From Penium margaritaceum (taxonomy: Eukaryota; Streptophyta; Zygnematophyceae; Desmidiales; Peniaceae): a stretch of 64,000 nt of DNA. The number at the start of each line of letters is the position of its first letter. The first letter of the stretch is position 1. Under the pieces are notes generated by a model that was given only the letters and a program-made list of their open reading frames with translations, ran no database searches and had not been told where the DNA came from. A program made the position numbers and the translations under genes. Positions 1 to 12,755 of the stretch are shown here, piece by piece. Location of the stretch: the NCBI GenBank assembly GCA_023375785.1, contig SZWC01000099.1, forward strand, positions 361,304 through 425,303. The letters run 5' to 3'.

Positions 1-231
1 AAACAAGATATGCATGGGGCTAGGATCGACCTCATGACCTCTCACTTGGCCAAATCAACAAAATGGCCAAGGTAACCACTCACCCACATGGTGTACTCAC
101 AGGTCATATCTCACAAGAGACAGAGCATAGTTGAGTCACACTACAACGGATCTAGGGGTCATACCTCCACAAGGGGCAGAGCATTCCTCATCCGTCCTAC
201 AACACTGAACAAGGGGCAAAAACATTCAACA
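1..231 (-). repeat. 3' LTR of CopA, truncated by the window edge
   Basis: Bases 1-231 match 5285-5515 with four substitutions and no gaps. The inner edge, read on the minus strand, starts TGTTGAATG, the usual TG of an LTR, directly after a purine-rich tract. The outer part of this LTR, including its terminal CA and the flanking duplication, lies to the left of the window. Confidence 0.95.
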
Positions 232-243
232 AATCTCTCCCTT
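232..243 (-). other. Polypurine tract of CopA
   Basis: On the minus strand AAGGGAGAGATT directly precedes the 3' LTR start TGTTG. This is where plus-strand DNA priming is expected. CopC (50544-50555) has the same tract, and CopB has a matching one at 20158-20169. Confidence 0.8.
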
Positions 244-266
244 GCACCTTGCGTCAGTGACCATCA

Positions 267-3200
267 TCATTCGTCATCACTTGCGTTGACCATTCCGACA
301 CCTTGCCTGCCCGCCTGGTGGAGATCCTTGTCCAGTGGCTTTGTAAGCATGTCAGCCCGGTTCAGCTTGGTGCCGACATACTCGAGCTCTACTGTCTGTT
401 TGTAGACCAAGTCTCGAGCGTAGTGGTAGCGGATCTCGATGTGCTTTGTGTGCGTGGACAGGACGGGGTTCTTTGACATGTCAATGGCGCTCATGTTGTC
501 AATCTTGATGACCGTCGCTGTTGCGTGTGGTGCCTTCATCTCGGATAGCAAGCTTCGAAGCCACTGCACCTCTTTACACACCTCAGCCAATACAATGTAC
601 TCAGCTTCAGCTGTTGACAGAGAGACACACTCATGCTTGCGACTCGCCCAACTGACAGCACCTCCATTTAGCATACACACAAAGCCGGAGGTGGATTTTC
701 TGTCGTCGATATTGCCTCCCCAGTCAGCGTTTGTGTAGCACATGAGACGGAGTGACGCGGATCCAGCAATGCCTCCAAACTGGAGTCCCACGTGTCGCGT
801 CCCCTTAAGGTAGCACATGATGCGCTTCACAGCCTGCCAGTGTAGTGGACAAGGATTGGCCACAAACCGGCTCACCTGCCCAACAGCATGGGCTATATCT
901 AGCCGGGTGGCGACCATGGCATACATCAGACTGCCCACTGCAGACTGATATGGGATGCCCAGCATGTCAGTTTTCTCCGCTTTGTTGGATGGGGACATGG
1001 AGGTGAAGAGCTTGCACTCTGAGCTCATGGGTGTACTGGCAGGCTTGCAATCTGCCATGTCGTATCGTTTGAGGATGGAGTCGATGTACTTTGTCTGGTT
1101 CAGGCTGATGGTACCTTCGGCTCTGTCACGCTTGATGGCAATGCCAAGGTAGAAGTTAAGGGGACCCATGTCCTTCATCTTGAACCTGCTACTCAGCTGC
1201 CCCTTGAGATCGTCCAGCAGCTGCGTTGAAGAAGAGCACAGAATCAGGTCATCAACGTACAAGGCGACCAACATAGTCCCTTTGTCGCTCTCATACACGT
1301 ACATGCTAGGGTCGTTGTCGCAGTGCATGAAGGACTCCTTGGCCATGAATGTATCCATCTCTTGGTACCAAAGTCTTGGCGCTTGTTTTAGCCCATAGAG
1401 CGCCTTCACCAGCCTGCACACGTTGCCCTCGGGTGCATCAACCCCCTCTGGAACCTCCATCAGCACCTCCTTGTCAAGTTTGCCGTAAAAGAAGGCTGTC
1501 TTGACATCCATCTGGTGGACCTCCATGTTCTTGGCAGCAGCAATGGCGAGCATCGACCGGATGGAGGCAAACGTCACAACGGGAGCAAAGGTCTCATCGT
1601 ACTCTGCGCCAGGCCGTTGAGAGAACCCCTTTGCTACCACCCGTGCCTTGTACTTGTCTATCTTACCATCCTGTTTCCTTTTTACTTTCAGCACCCACTT
1701 GGAACCCACAACATGAGCGCCGGCAGGTCTGTCCACCAGTACCCATGTCCCATTCTCCTCGATGGAGCTGAGTTCACTGCGAATTGCTTCATCCCACTCA
1801 GCTTTGTCAGGCCGCGCGAGTGCCTCTACGACAGACGTTGGCTCCTCTTGAACCATGAATGAATAGTTGAAGCTTGTCCCTTCACCCCTATCTGCATCGT
1901 AATGCTGCTGAGGAACTTTCAGACGTGAACTGCTCATTGGACCTGCTTGCTGTTGCTGTTGATGTAGAGGCTGGAGGTTTGTTTTGTCGTCGATGGGGGG
2001 AGAGGTATCCTCCTCATGGTCTGGAGGATCAGATATGTCGGACTCGGAGGCTGATTCCTCTGAGTCATCTTCATCAGCTTCTCTCCCTGTTGTAGTACCC
2101 AGCCCATGCCATTGTGCTGGTGCTTCGTCTCCATCCTCAAGAAGAGTGAGCCACTCTCCCTGTTTTGGAGTGTTCTCAAGTTCAAGAAGCTCTCTCTTAC
2201 TCACTGAACGTTCGTGGAAATCCACGTATTTGCTGCGGATGACCTTCTTAGCTCCTAGGTCCCACATTCTATAAGCTCTGTGGGCGGTGTCATAGCCGAT
2301 GAAAGCACACTTTCGTGCTCTTGCATCGAGCTTTCCATGACCCTCACCCGCCTGGACCTTGGCAAAGCCGGTGCAACCAAACACCTTGAGATGGGAGGCG
2401 TCCGGCTTCTTGCCCGACCATGCTTCTTGAGGTGTTTTCAGCTGCTGTGTCTGCTTCTTCTTGCCTCTCCTTCGCAGAGCTGCTGCAGGTGTGAGGTTCA
2501 CAAGATACGTAGCCATGCGTGCTGCTTCAGCCCAGAACCTAGGAGGCAGCTTGGCGTCAAAGAGCATGCACCTTGTTATGCCAAGGAGGGTCTGATTCAT
2601 CCTCTCTGCTACGCCGTTGATTTGAGGTGAGTAGGGAGTAGTTTTCTGGTGTTCAATGCCCTGTGCCTTGAGCCACTCCCTGCAGGCTTTGTACTCCCCC
2701 CCATTGTACGTCCTGAATGCCTTCACCTTCCTTCCACTCTATCGCTCGACCATAGCGACAAAGGCTTGCAGGTTCTCCTTCACCTCACTTTTCTTTTTGA
2801 GAAAGTATATCCAGACCTTGCGGCTGTTGTCATCGATGCATGTGAGGAAACATCTGCTGCCTCCATTGGACAGTATGCGAAAGGGACCACACACGTCAGA
2901 GTGGATGAGGTCAAGGGGTGCGAGAGCACACGTACCATTACGCTTGAAAGGTTTATTCTTGGCCTTGCCTTGAAGGCATGGCTCACACAAGATCCCAGCT
3001 CCCTCCGCCTCATCACCTAGCTCCATCCCACGCACTAGCTCTTGCTTATCCATGAGTACCAATGTGCGATGAGCCACGTGCCCAAAGCGCCTATGCCACA
3101 GGTTCTCCGACAATGCGCACTGGCTAGAATGAACAGCCTCGGTGGCTGCATTTGCGTCTGGTTTTGATGCCGAATCTTCCGGTGCCACTGCTTCCGCTAC

Positions 3201-4532
3201 TCCAACATGTCCTTCGTCATCAGAGTCTGCATCGTTGCTCTCCTCATCGTCACTCCCGGCCAAAGATTCAGCCATTGATGTTGTCTTGGTTTGCAAGAAG
3301 TAGAGTCCATCAACGCGAGGGACCTGTGCAACAACCTTCTTGGCAGGGTAGGAAATGCTGATGTCCTTGGTAGGGACTATCACTGCTTCCTTCTCTGTAA
3401 ATACAACTGTCATGCCATGGTCAGTTATCTTAGAGACAGAGAGCAGGTTGGCTGTGAAGGAGGGCAAGTAGACTACCCCCTCTAGCTTGAGGTCGGAGTC
3501 CGCACCGTTGACACCCACTGTGACCAGCTTATCACCAATCCCCTCAGCTGCCTCAACCTTGCCGTTGGCGACTCTGAAGTTTTTGTTGCATGGAGCAAGA
3601 GAGATGAAGTCTCTCTTCCCATAGGTGGTGTGCTCGTTTGTACCCGAGTCAAGGCCGTAAGCTCCTGGCCTGAGTATCGCCCTCCCTTTGTTGGAGGCAC
3701 ACTCGGCCATCAAGCTTGTGGGATCCTTCCCACCATGTCCCCCTCGCCATTCATCCTCGTCTCCTCCCTCCTTCTTGGGTGCCCGGCACTCCCAAGCCTA
3801 GTGTCCAGCCTTTCCACAGTTATGGCAGTTTCCTTGACGCTTTGGACCCCTTCCACCAGTGCCATTGTTTCCCTTGTATCCAGAGGAGGAGGTATTACGA
3901 AAGGCACCGCTGCTTCGTGAGGCAAAGACAGCCATGTTTGCTTCACTACTGCTGCGACGCATGGCTTCATTCCGTACATACTCCGAGACGGTGGTGTAGG
4001 ATACTTGCTCTTCCGTCCACCCTCCAATCACTGTGATCATGGGACCCCAGCTCTCCGGCAGCGTCATCAGAAAAATCATGGCCTGCATATCCGATTTCAG
4101 GTCCCACCCCATGCCGTTGGCTTGTTGCAAGAGAGTCTCAAACTTCTGCATAAAGGCGGAGACATCCTCCCCTTCACCAAGCCTCATACTAATGAGGTTT
4201 TGTAGAATGAAGAGACGGTTGGCAAGTGAGGAGGACTGAAACACCTTGCCAAGTTTGGCGTATGCCGTGGCTGCCACTGTACAACCGCTGATGTGTGAGA
4301 GGACTGAGGGTTGTATGGAGGACACGAGAACGGCAAGAGCCTTCTTGTTGAGCTTGACCCATGCCACAAGGTCAGCACCCTCCTCCTTTGGTGCTTGGAT
4401 ACTTCCGTAAAAATATCCTAGCAAGTCTCTATCATCCATGATGATCTCAAACTGCCACTTCCAAAGAGCAAACCCCTCTCCATCAAACTTGAGGATGGGA
4501 AAATGATTCCCAGGTTCCCCTGTCCCTGCCAT
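267..4532 (-). pseudogene. CopA gag-pol polyprotein with two in-frame TAG stops
   Basis: One frame of about 1,420 codons runs from ATG at 4532 to TGA at 267-269. In order: gag (4532 to about 3990) and a CCHC zinc knuckle (about 3786-3830); a protease with the DSG motif near 3645; a GAG-pre-integrase segment starting LWHRRFGH (about 3100); the integrase core with its first Asp in HSDVCGP and its Glu in NGVAERMNQ; RT with YVDD at 1248-1259; and RNase H with ADWGG, STAEAEY and THTKHIEIRYHY (about 760-415). TAG at 3798-3800 sits inside the zinc knuckle, and TAG at 2739-2741 sits in integrase where CopC has Gln. The integrase motif normally reading DNGGEY reads YNGGEY (codon 2706-2708), so the second catalytic Asp is lost. 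There are no frameshifts. The RT/RNase H part (267-2726) is open. The simplest reading is a recently decayed copy; TAG readthrough or reassignment is discussed in the findings. Confidence 0.93.
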
Positions 4533-4844
4533 CCCTACACCTACAACTGCGACAGCTGCTGCACCTGTTGTTGATGCCGATGCACCTGTGTTTGAGGCCG
4601 TTGTAGGCTTTTGGTGAGAAGAGGCAACTGCTGGCCCTGTTCACGTTGGCCGATGCAAGCAGATGTAGGCTGATGTAGGCTGATGTAGGCTAATGTCAGC
4701 TCCCAAGGCAGAAAGGTGCAGATGTGTTGCATTCCCCTCCGGCTGATGATTGACCTGCAAATAGAGAGGATGGGTGAGAGCGAAGGCGCTCTCACTGCTT
4801 GTGACTTTGGCGGTTGCGTGCGTGAAACTTCTCTAACCAGAGGA
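4533..4844 (-). other. CopA untranslated leader with 10-bp tandem repeats
   Basis: This lies between the primer-binding site and the gag ATG and has no convincing coding content. At 4661-4700 there are four head-to-tail copies of a 10-base unit, TGATGTAGGC on the + strand, the last degenerate. The CopC leader has a comparable run of a 9-base unit at 46631-46657, so short repeats near CATC-AGCCT recur in leaders of this group. A role in RNA packaging or dimerisation is possible but is pure inference. Confidence 0.6.
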
Positions 4845-4859
4845 GTGGGCCCATAACCC
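4845..4859 (-). promoter_or_regulatory. Primer-binding site matching the anticodon arm of initiator tRNA-Met
   Basis: The + strand reads GTGGGCCCATAACCC, two bases inside the 5' LTR. This is identical to the anticodon stem-loop of plant initiator tRNA-Met (anticodon CAU), so the element RNA is complementary to the middle of that tRNA. Half-tRNA priming of this kind is known for Drosophila copia and yeast Ty5. The same 15 bases lie two bases after the CopC 5' LTR (46273-46287). Confidence 0.88.
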
Positions 4860-4861
4860 TT

Positions 4862-5515
4862 TGATAGCTACTGAGCTAACCACCTCCGGCAGAGAAGCCG
4901 CGAAACCAAAAAAGCTCACAAAGGTTTTTACACCTTCTTTCTTTGCAGGTATGTATCGTGCACCCCAAACTTAATCAGGCATACACTTCACCTTCAAGAG
5001 TACTAACGCCTTAGCATTACATCTCAAGAAGAGCTCAAGTCGTCAATACGCAAGAGAGCATCAAGCAAGGGTTTATTGATCAGCTTGCAAGACAAGTCCT
5101 TTTATAGCTGTCTGTCCAGTCCTAGAACTCAAAAGCACATTCCTGGGAAGTGGCCTGAACCAACCACATCACCAATAGACTTGCACTGTGGGCTTGACAC
5201 ATAAGCGTCCTAGTGTCATGGTAACAGACCAACCATGTAGCGTCCAAGAAGCTACGGACTTTCTTTCTTGGAAGCTTCCACAGCAAACAAGATATGCATG
5301 GGGCCAGGATCGACCTCATGACCTCTCACTTGGCCAAATCAACAAAATGGCCAAGGTAACCACTCACCCACATGGTGTACTCACAGGTCATATCTCACAA
5401 GAGACAGAGCATAGTTGAGTCATACTACAACGGATCTAGGGGTCATACCTCCACAAGGGGCAGAGCATTCCTGATCCGTCATACAACACTGAACAAGGGG
5501 CAAAAACATTCAACA
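4862..5515 (-). repeat. 5' LTR of CopA (654 bp)
   Basis: On the minus strand it starts TGTTGAATG at 5515 and ends TATCA at 4862, then two bases and the primer-binding site follow. The outer edge is set by the switch to satellite at 5516 and by the match to 1-231. The length of 654 bp equals the complete LTRs of CopB and CopC, although the sequence is clearly different, so CopA is a separate subfamily. Confidence 0.92.
5098..5106 (-). promoter_or_regulatory. TATA box of the CopA LTR
   Basis: On the minus strand the LTR contains TATAAAAGG, a perfect Pol II TATA element about 410 bases into the 654-bp LTR, a plausible place for the U3/R boundary. Transcription would proceed toward lower coordinates through gag-pol. 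Confidence 0.7.
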
Positions 5516-8500
5516 CCTTAAACAGCTATGAATCATAACACGAGTCAGCCACGGTGAGAGTGTCCAACCACAGTGCAGATATACTGGGCATGACTTAGCA
5601 AGTATAAACAAGGTAGAATACTGGTGGCTCGGTGTGGCTATTGTGTGCAATTCCTTGACAAACTTGGCATGTGCCACTGACCATGACCACGAAGTTTACC
5701 AAGTACCTTAAACAGCTATGAATCATAACACGAGTCAGCCACAGTCAGCGTGTCCAATTACAGTGCAGAAAAACTGGGCATAACCTTACAGGTATAAACA
5801 ACGTAGAATACTGGTGGCTCGGTGTGGCTATTGTGCGCAATGCCTTGACAAAGTTGGCATGTGCCACTGACCACGACCACAAATGTAACCAATTGACTTT
5901 TACTTCTATTCATCATAACACAAGTCAGCCACGGTCAGAGTGTCCAATCACAGTGCATATATAGTAGGCATGACCTTGCAGGTACAATCAAGGTAGAATA
6001 CTGGTGGCTTGGTGTGGCTCTTGTGTGCAATGCCTTGAAAAAGTTGGCATGTGCCACTGACCATGACCACAAATGTATCCAAGTGACTATTACTTCTATT
6101 GATCATAACACGAGTCAGCCACGTCGGAGTGTCCAATCACAATGCAGATGCACTAGGCATGATCTTGCAGGTTCAAACAAGGTAGAATACTGGCGGCTCG
6201 GTGTGGCTATTGTGCGCAATGCCTTGACCAAGTTGGCATGTGCCACTGACCATGACCACAAAGTTTGCCAAGTACCTTAAACGGCTATGAATCATAACAC
6301 GAGTCAGCCATGGTCAGAGTGTCCAACCAGAGTGCAGATATACTGGGCACGACTTTGCAGGTATAAACAAAGTAGAATACTGGTGGCTCGGTGTGGCTAT
6401 TGTGCGCAATTCCTTGACAAAGTCGGCATGTGTAACTGACCATGACCACAATGTTTACCAAGTACCTTAAACGGCTATGAATCATAACACGAGTCAGCCA
6501 CCATCAGAGTTTCCAATCACAGTGCAGATATACTGGGCATGACCTTACAAGTAAAAACAAGGTAGAATATTGGTGGCTCGGTGTGGCTATTATGCGCAAT
6601 ACCTTGACAAAGTTGGCATGTGCCACTGACCATGACCACAAATGTATCAAAGTGAATTTTACTTCTATTGGTCATAACACAAGTCAGCCGCGGTCAGAGT
6701 GTCCAATCATAGTGCAAAAATATTGGGCATGACCTTGCACGTACAAACAAGGTAGAATACTGGTGGCTTGATGTGGCTATTGTGCGCTATGCTTTGACAA
6801 AGTTGGCATGTGCCACTGACCATGACCACAAAGTTTACCAAGTGGCTTCAACTTCTATTAATCGTAACACGAGTCAGCCACAGTCAGAGTGCCCAATCAC
6901 AGTGGAGATGTACTAGGCATGACCTTGCAGGTATAAACAGGGTAAAAAACTTGTGGCTTGACACGGCTATTGTGCGCAATGCCTTGACAAAGTTGGCATG
7001 TGTCACTGACCATGGCCACAAAGTTTACCAAGTACCTCAAACGGCTACGAATAACAACACGAGTCAGCCACGATCCGAGTGTCAAATCACAGTGCAGATA
7101 TACTGGGAATGACCTTGCAGGTACAAACAAGGTAGAATACTGGTGGCTCGGTGTGGCTATTCTACGCAATTCCTTGCCAAAGTTGGCATGTGCCACTGAC
7201 CATGACCATAAATGTATCCAAGTGACTTTTACTTCTATTGATCATAACACGAGTCAACCACGGTCGGAGTGTCCAATCACAGTGCAGATGCACTGGGCAT
7301 TGTCTTGCAGGTTCAAACAAAGTAGAATACTGGCGCCTCGGTGTGGCTAATGTGCGCAATGCCTTGACAAAGTTGGCATGTGCCACTGACCATGACCACA
7401 TAGTTTACCAAGTACCTTAAACGGCTATGAATCATAACACGAGTCAGCCACGGTCAGAGTGTCCAATCACAGTGCAGAAAAACTAGGCATAACCTTACAG
7501 GTATAAACAAGGTAGAATACTGGTGGCTCGGTGTGGCTATTATGCGCAATGCATTGACAAAGTTGGCATGTGCCAATGACCATGACCACAAATGTAACCA
7601 AGTGACTTTTACTTCTATTCATCATAACACAAGTCATCCACGGTCAGAGTGTCCAATCACAGTGCAGATATATTAGGCATGACCTTACAGGTACAATCAA
7701 GGTAGAATACTGGTGGCTTGGTGTGGCTATTGTGCGCAATGCCTTGACAAAGTTGGCATGTGCCACTGACCATGACCACAAATGTATCCAAGTGACTATT
7801 ACTTCTATTGATCATAACACGAGTCAACCACGTCGGAGTGTCCAATGACAATGCAGATGCACTAGGCATGATCTTGCAGGTTCAAACAAGGTAGAATACT
7901 GGCGGCTCGGTGTGGCTATTGTGCGCAATGCCTTGACCAAGTTGGCATGTGCCACTGACCATGACCACAAATGTATCCAAGTGCCTAATACTTCTATTGA
8001 TCATAACACGAGTCAACCACGTCGGAGTGTCCAATGACAATGCAGATGCACTAGGCATGATCTTGCAGGTTCAAACAAGGTAGAATACTGGCGGCTCGGT
8101 GTGGCTATTGTGCGCAATGCCTTGACCAAGTTGGCATGTGCCACTGACCATGACCACAAAGTTTACCAAGTACCTTAAACGGTTATGAATCATAACACGA
8201 GTCAGCCATGGTCAGAGTGTCCAACCACAGTGCAGATATACTGGGCACGACTTTGCAGGTATAAACAAGGTAGAATACTGGTGGCTCGGTGTGGCTATTG
8301 TGCGCAATTCCTTGACAAAGTCGGCATGTGTAACTGACCATGACCACAATGTTTACCAAGTTCCTTAAACGGCTATGAATCATAACACGAGTCAGCCACG
8401 ATCAGAGTTTCCAATCAGAGTGCAGATATACTGGGCATGACCTTACAGGTATAAACAAGGTAGAATATTGGTGGCTCGGTGTGGCAATTGTGCGCAATAC

Positions 8501-11500
8501 CTTGAACAAGTTGGCATGTGCCACTGACCATGACCACAAATGTATCAAAGTGAATTTTACTCCTATTGGTCATAACACAAGTCAGCCGCGGTCAAAGTGT
8601 CCAAACATAGTGCAGATATATTGGGCATGACCTTGCAGGTACAAACAAGGTAGAATACTGGTGGCTCGATGTGGCTATTGTGCGCTATGCCTTTACAAAG
8701 TTGGCATGTAACACTGACCATGACCACAAAGTTTACCAAGTTGCTTCAACTTCTATTAATCGTAACACGAGTCAGCCGCAGTCAGAGTGCCCAATCACAG
8801 TGGGGATGTACTACGCATGACCTTGCAGGTACAAACAAGGTAGAATACTGGTGGCTCGGTGTGGCTATTATGCGCAATTCCTTGACAAAGTTGGCATGTG
8901 CCACTGACCATGACCATAAATGTATCCAAGTGACTTTTACTTCTATTGATCATAACACGAGTCAACCACGGTCGGAGTTTCCAATCACAGTGCAGATGCA
9001 CTGGGCATTATCTTGCAGGTTCAAACAAGGTAGAATACTGGCGGCTCGGTGTGGCTATTGTGCGCATTGCCTTGACAAAGTTGGCATGTGCCACTGACCA
9101 TGACCACAAAGGTTACCAAGCACCTTAAACGGCTATGAATAATAACACGAGTCAGCCACGGTCAGAGTGTCCAACCACGGTGCAGATATACTAGGCATGA
9201 CTTTGCAGGTATAAACAAGGTAGAATACTGGTGGCTCGGTGTGGGTATTGTGCGCAATTCCTTGACAAAGTTGGCATGTGCCACTAACCATGACCACAAA
9301 GTTTACCAAGTTCTTTAAACAGCAATGAATAATCACATGATTCAGCCACGGTCAGAGTGTCCAATCACAGTGCAGATATACTGGGCATGACCTTACAGGT
9401 ATAAACAAGGTCGAATACTGGTGGCTGGGTGTGGCTATTGTGCGCAATGCCTTGACAAAGTTGGCATGTGCCACTCACCATGACCACAAATGTATCCAAG
9501 TGACTTTTACTTCTATTGATCATAACACAAGTCAGCCACGGTCAGAGTGTCAAATAACAGTGCAGATATATTAGGCATGACCTTGGAGGTACAAACAAGG
9601 TAGAATACTGGTGGCTTGGTGTGGCTATTGTGCGCAATGCCTTGAAAAAGTTGGCATGTGCCACTGACCATGACTACAACGTTTACCAAGTGGCTTCAAC
9701 GTCTACGAATTGTAACACGAGTTTGCCACATTCAGAGTGCCCAATCACAGTTCAGATGTACAAGGCATGACCTTGCAGGTATAAACAAGGTAAAAAACCA
9801 GTGGCTTGGCATGACTATTGTGCGCAATGCCTTGACAAAGTTGGCACGTGCCACTGACCATGGCCACGAAGTTTACCAAGTACCTCAAACGGCTATGAAT
9901 GATAACACGAGTCAGCCACGATCAGAGTGTCAAATCACAGTGCAGGTATACTCGGAATGACCTTGCAGGTATAACCAAGGTATAATACTGGTGGCTCGGT
10001 GTGGCTATTGTGCGCAATGCCTTGACAAAGTTGGCATGTGCCACTCACCATGACCATCAATGTATCCAAGTGACTTTTACTTCTATTGATCATAACACAA
10101 GTCAACCACGGTCAGAGTGTCCAATCAGAATGCAGATATGTTGGGCATGACCTTGCAGGTACAAACAAGGTAGAATACTGGTGGCTCGGTGTGGCTATTG
10201 TGCGCAATGCCTTGACAAAGTTGGCATGTGCCACTCACCATGACCATCAATGTATCCAAGTGACTTTTACTTCTATTGATCATAACACAAGTCAACCACG
10301 GTCAGAGTGTCCAATCAGAATGCAGATATGTTGGGCATGACCTTGCAGGTACAAACAAGGTAGAATACTGGTGTCTTGGTGTGGCTATTGTGCGCAATGC
10401 CTTGACAAAGTTGGCATGTGCCACTGACCATGACTACAACATTTTTCAAGTGGCTTCAACTTCTACGAATCGTAACACGAGTCAGCCACAGTCAGAGTGC
10501 CCAATCACAGTTCAAATGTACTGGGCATGACCTTGCAGGTATAAACAAGGTAAAAAACCAGTGGCTTGGCACGGCTATTGTGCGCAATGCCTTGACAAAG
10601 TTGGCATGTGCCACTGACCATGGCCACAACGTTTACCAAGTACCTCAACGGCTATGAATCATAACACGAGTCAGCCACAATCAGAGTGTCAAATCACAGT
10701 GCAGATATACTGGGAATGACCTTGCAGGTACAAACAAGGTAGAATTCTGGTGGCTCAGTGTGGCTATTGTGCGCAATGCCTTGACAAAGTTGGCATGTGC
10801 CACTGACCAAGACCATAAAGTTTACCAAATACCTTGATTTAGGGTATCAAAACACGATTCAGCCACGGTCAGAGTGACCAATCACAATGCAGATGTACTG
10901 GGCATGACCTTGTAGGTGCAAACAAGGTAAAAAACCGGTGGCTTGGCACGAATCTTGCGCACAATGCCTTGACAAAGTTGGCATGTGCCACTGACCATGA
11001 CCATAAATGTATCCAAGTTACATTTACTTCTATTGATCATATCACGAGTCAGCCACCGTCAGAGTGTCCAATCACATTGCAGATGTACTAGGCATGATAT
11101 TGCAGGTGCAAACAAGGTAGAATACTGGTGGCTTGGCGTGGCTATTGTGCGCAATGCCTTGACTAAGGTGGCATGTGCGCAGTGCCCAATCACAGTTCAG
11201 ATGTACTAGGCACGTCCTTGCAAGTATAAACAAGGTAAACAACAGGTGGCTTGGCACGGCTATTTTGCGCAAACTCATGACAAAGTTGGCATGTGCCACT
11301 GACCATGACCACAAAGTTTACCAAGTACCTTAAACGGCTAAGAATCATAACACGAGTCAGCCACGGTCATAGTGTCAAATCACAGTGCAGATATACAGGG
11401 CATGACCTTGCAGGTACAAACAAGGTAGAATACTGGTGGCTCGTTGTGGCTATTGTGCGCAATTTCTGGACAAACTTGGCATGTGCCACTGACCACAACT

Positions 11501-12755
11501 ACAAAGTTTACCAAGTGGCTTTTACTTCTATTGATCATAACACGAGTCAGCCACAGTCAGAGTGTCCAATCACAGTGCAGATTTACTAGGCATGATCTTG
11601 CGGGTGCAAACAAGGCATAATACTGGTGGCTCGGTGTGGCTATTGTGCGCAATGCCTTGACAAAGGTGGCATGTGCCACTGACCATGGCCACAAAGTTTA
11701 CCAAGTACCTCAAACGGCTATGAATCATAACACCAGTCAGCCACAGTTTGAGTGTCCAATCACAGTGCACATGTACTAGGCATGAGCTTGCAGATTCAAA
11801 CAAGGTAGAATACTGGTGGCTTGGCACGGCTATTGTGCGCAATACCTTGACAAAGTTGGCATGTGGCACTGACCATGACCACAAAGTTTACCAAGTACCT
11901 TAAACGGCTATGAATCATAACACGAGTCAGCCACGTTCAGAGTGTCCAATCATAGTGCAGATATCCTCGGCATGACCTTGCAGGTATAAACAAGGTAAAA
12001 ACTCGGTGGCTTGGCACGGCTATTGTGCGCAATGCCTTGACAAAGTTGGCATGTGCCACTGACCATGACCACAAATGTATCCAAGTGACTTTTACTTCTA
12101 TTGATCATAACACGAGTCAGCCACGGTCAGAGTGTCCAATCACAGTGCAGATGTACTATGCATGATCTTATAGGTGCAAACAAGGTAGAATACTGGCGGC
12201 TTGGTGTGGCTATTGTGCGCAATGCCCTTACAAAGGTGGCATGTGCGCACTGCCCAATCACAGTTCAGAAGTACGAGGCATGACCTTGCAGGTATAAACA
12301 AGGTAAAAAACTGGTGGCTTGGCACGGCTATTGTACGCAAAGTCTTGACAAAGTTGGCATGTTCCACTGACCATGACCACAAAGTTTACCAAGTACCTTC
12401 AACGGCTATTAATCATAACACGAGTCAGCCACGGTCAGATATAGTGGACATGACCTTGCAGGTACAAACAAGGTAGAATACTGGTGGCTCAGTGTGGCTT
12501 TTGTGCACAATGCCTTGACAAAGTTGGCATGTGCCACTGACCATGATCACAAATGTATCAAAGTGACTTTTACTTCTATTGATCATAACACGACTCAGCC
12601 ACAGTCAGGGTGTCCAATCATAGTGCAGATGTACTAGGCATGATGTTGCAGGTTCAAACAATGTAGAATACTGGTGGCTCAGTGTGGCTATTGTGTGCAA
12701 TGCCTTGACAAAGTTTGCATGTGCCACTGACCATGACCACAAAGTTTACCAAGTC
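5516..12755 (+). repeat. 190-bp tandem satellite, block 1 (about 38 monomers)
   Basis: Head-to-tail monomers of 190 bp (identical landmarks at, for example, 10086 and 10276) contain a conserved core of gagtcagccacgg, caaggtagaatactggtgg and ccttgacaaagttggcatg. Monomers fall into types by their junction: C (ccttaaacggctatgaatc), B (cttttacttctattgatc) and A (ctttaacttctacgaatc). Here the order is irregular, with runs such as B-B and C-C, and the nine monomers at about 5.72-7.42 kb recur at 7.43-9.13 kb. Short ORFs in this block are by-products of the repeat. No gene is seen. Confidence 0.95.

Larger units (their letters stand above)
1..5515 (-). mobile_element. CopA: Ty1/Copia LTR retrotransposon, nearly complete, inserted in satellite
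   Basis: On the minus strand the order is 5' LTR (4862-5515), primer-binding site, leader, one long gag-protease-integrase-RT-RNase H frame, polypurine tract, and a 3' LTR cut by the window edge (1-231). Integrase before RT is the Copia order. The two visible LTR stretches align without gaps over 231 bases with four mismatches (about 98%), so the insertion is fairly young. The right flank enters the 190-bp satellite directly at 5516. The target-site duplication cannot be checked because the left end lies outside the window. Two in-frame stops and a changed integrase catalytic residue indicate that this copy cannot move on its own. Confidence 0.93.

Noticed and set aside
1515-3020. Plus-strand ORFs of 70-125 codons across CopA
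   Set aside because: They are antisense shadows of the long minus-strand gag-pol frame and have no domain content.
5516-5900. CENP-B-box-like motif in the satellite
   Set aside because: I looked for the TTCG...A..CGGG pattern in typical monomers and did not see it. The centromere idea rests only on the array organisation.
5516-12755. Many ORFs of 60-140 codons with similar proteins (for example those containing ALTKLACATDHDHKVYQV) in the satellite blocks
   Set aside because: They are translations of the 190-bp monomer. Because 190 is not a multiple of three, each monomer shifts the frame and the ORFs end by chance. They occur on both strands and have no start context or conserved frame.
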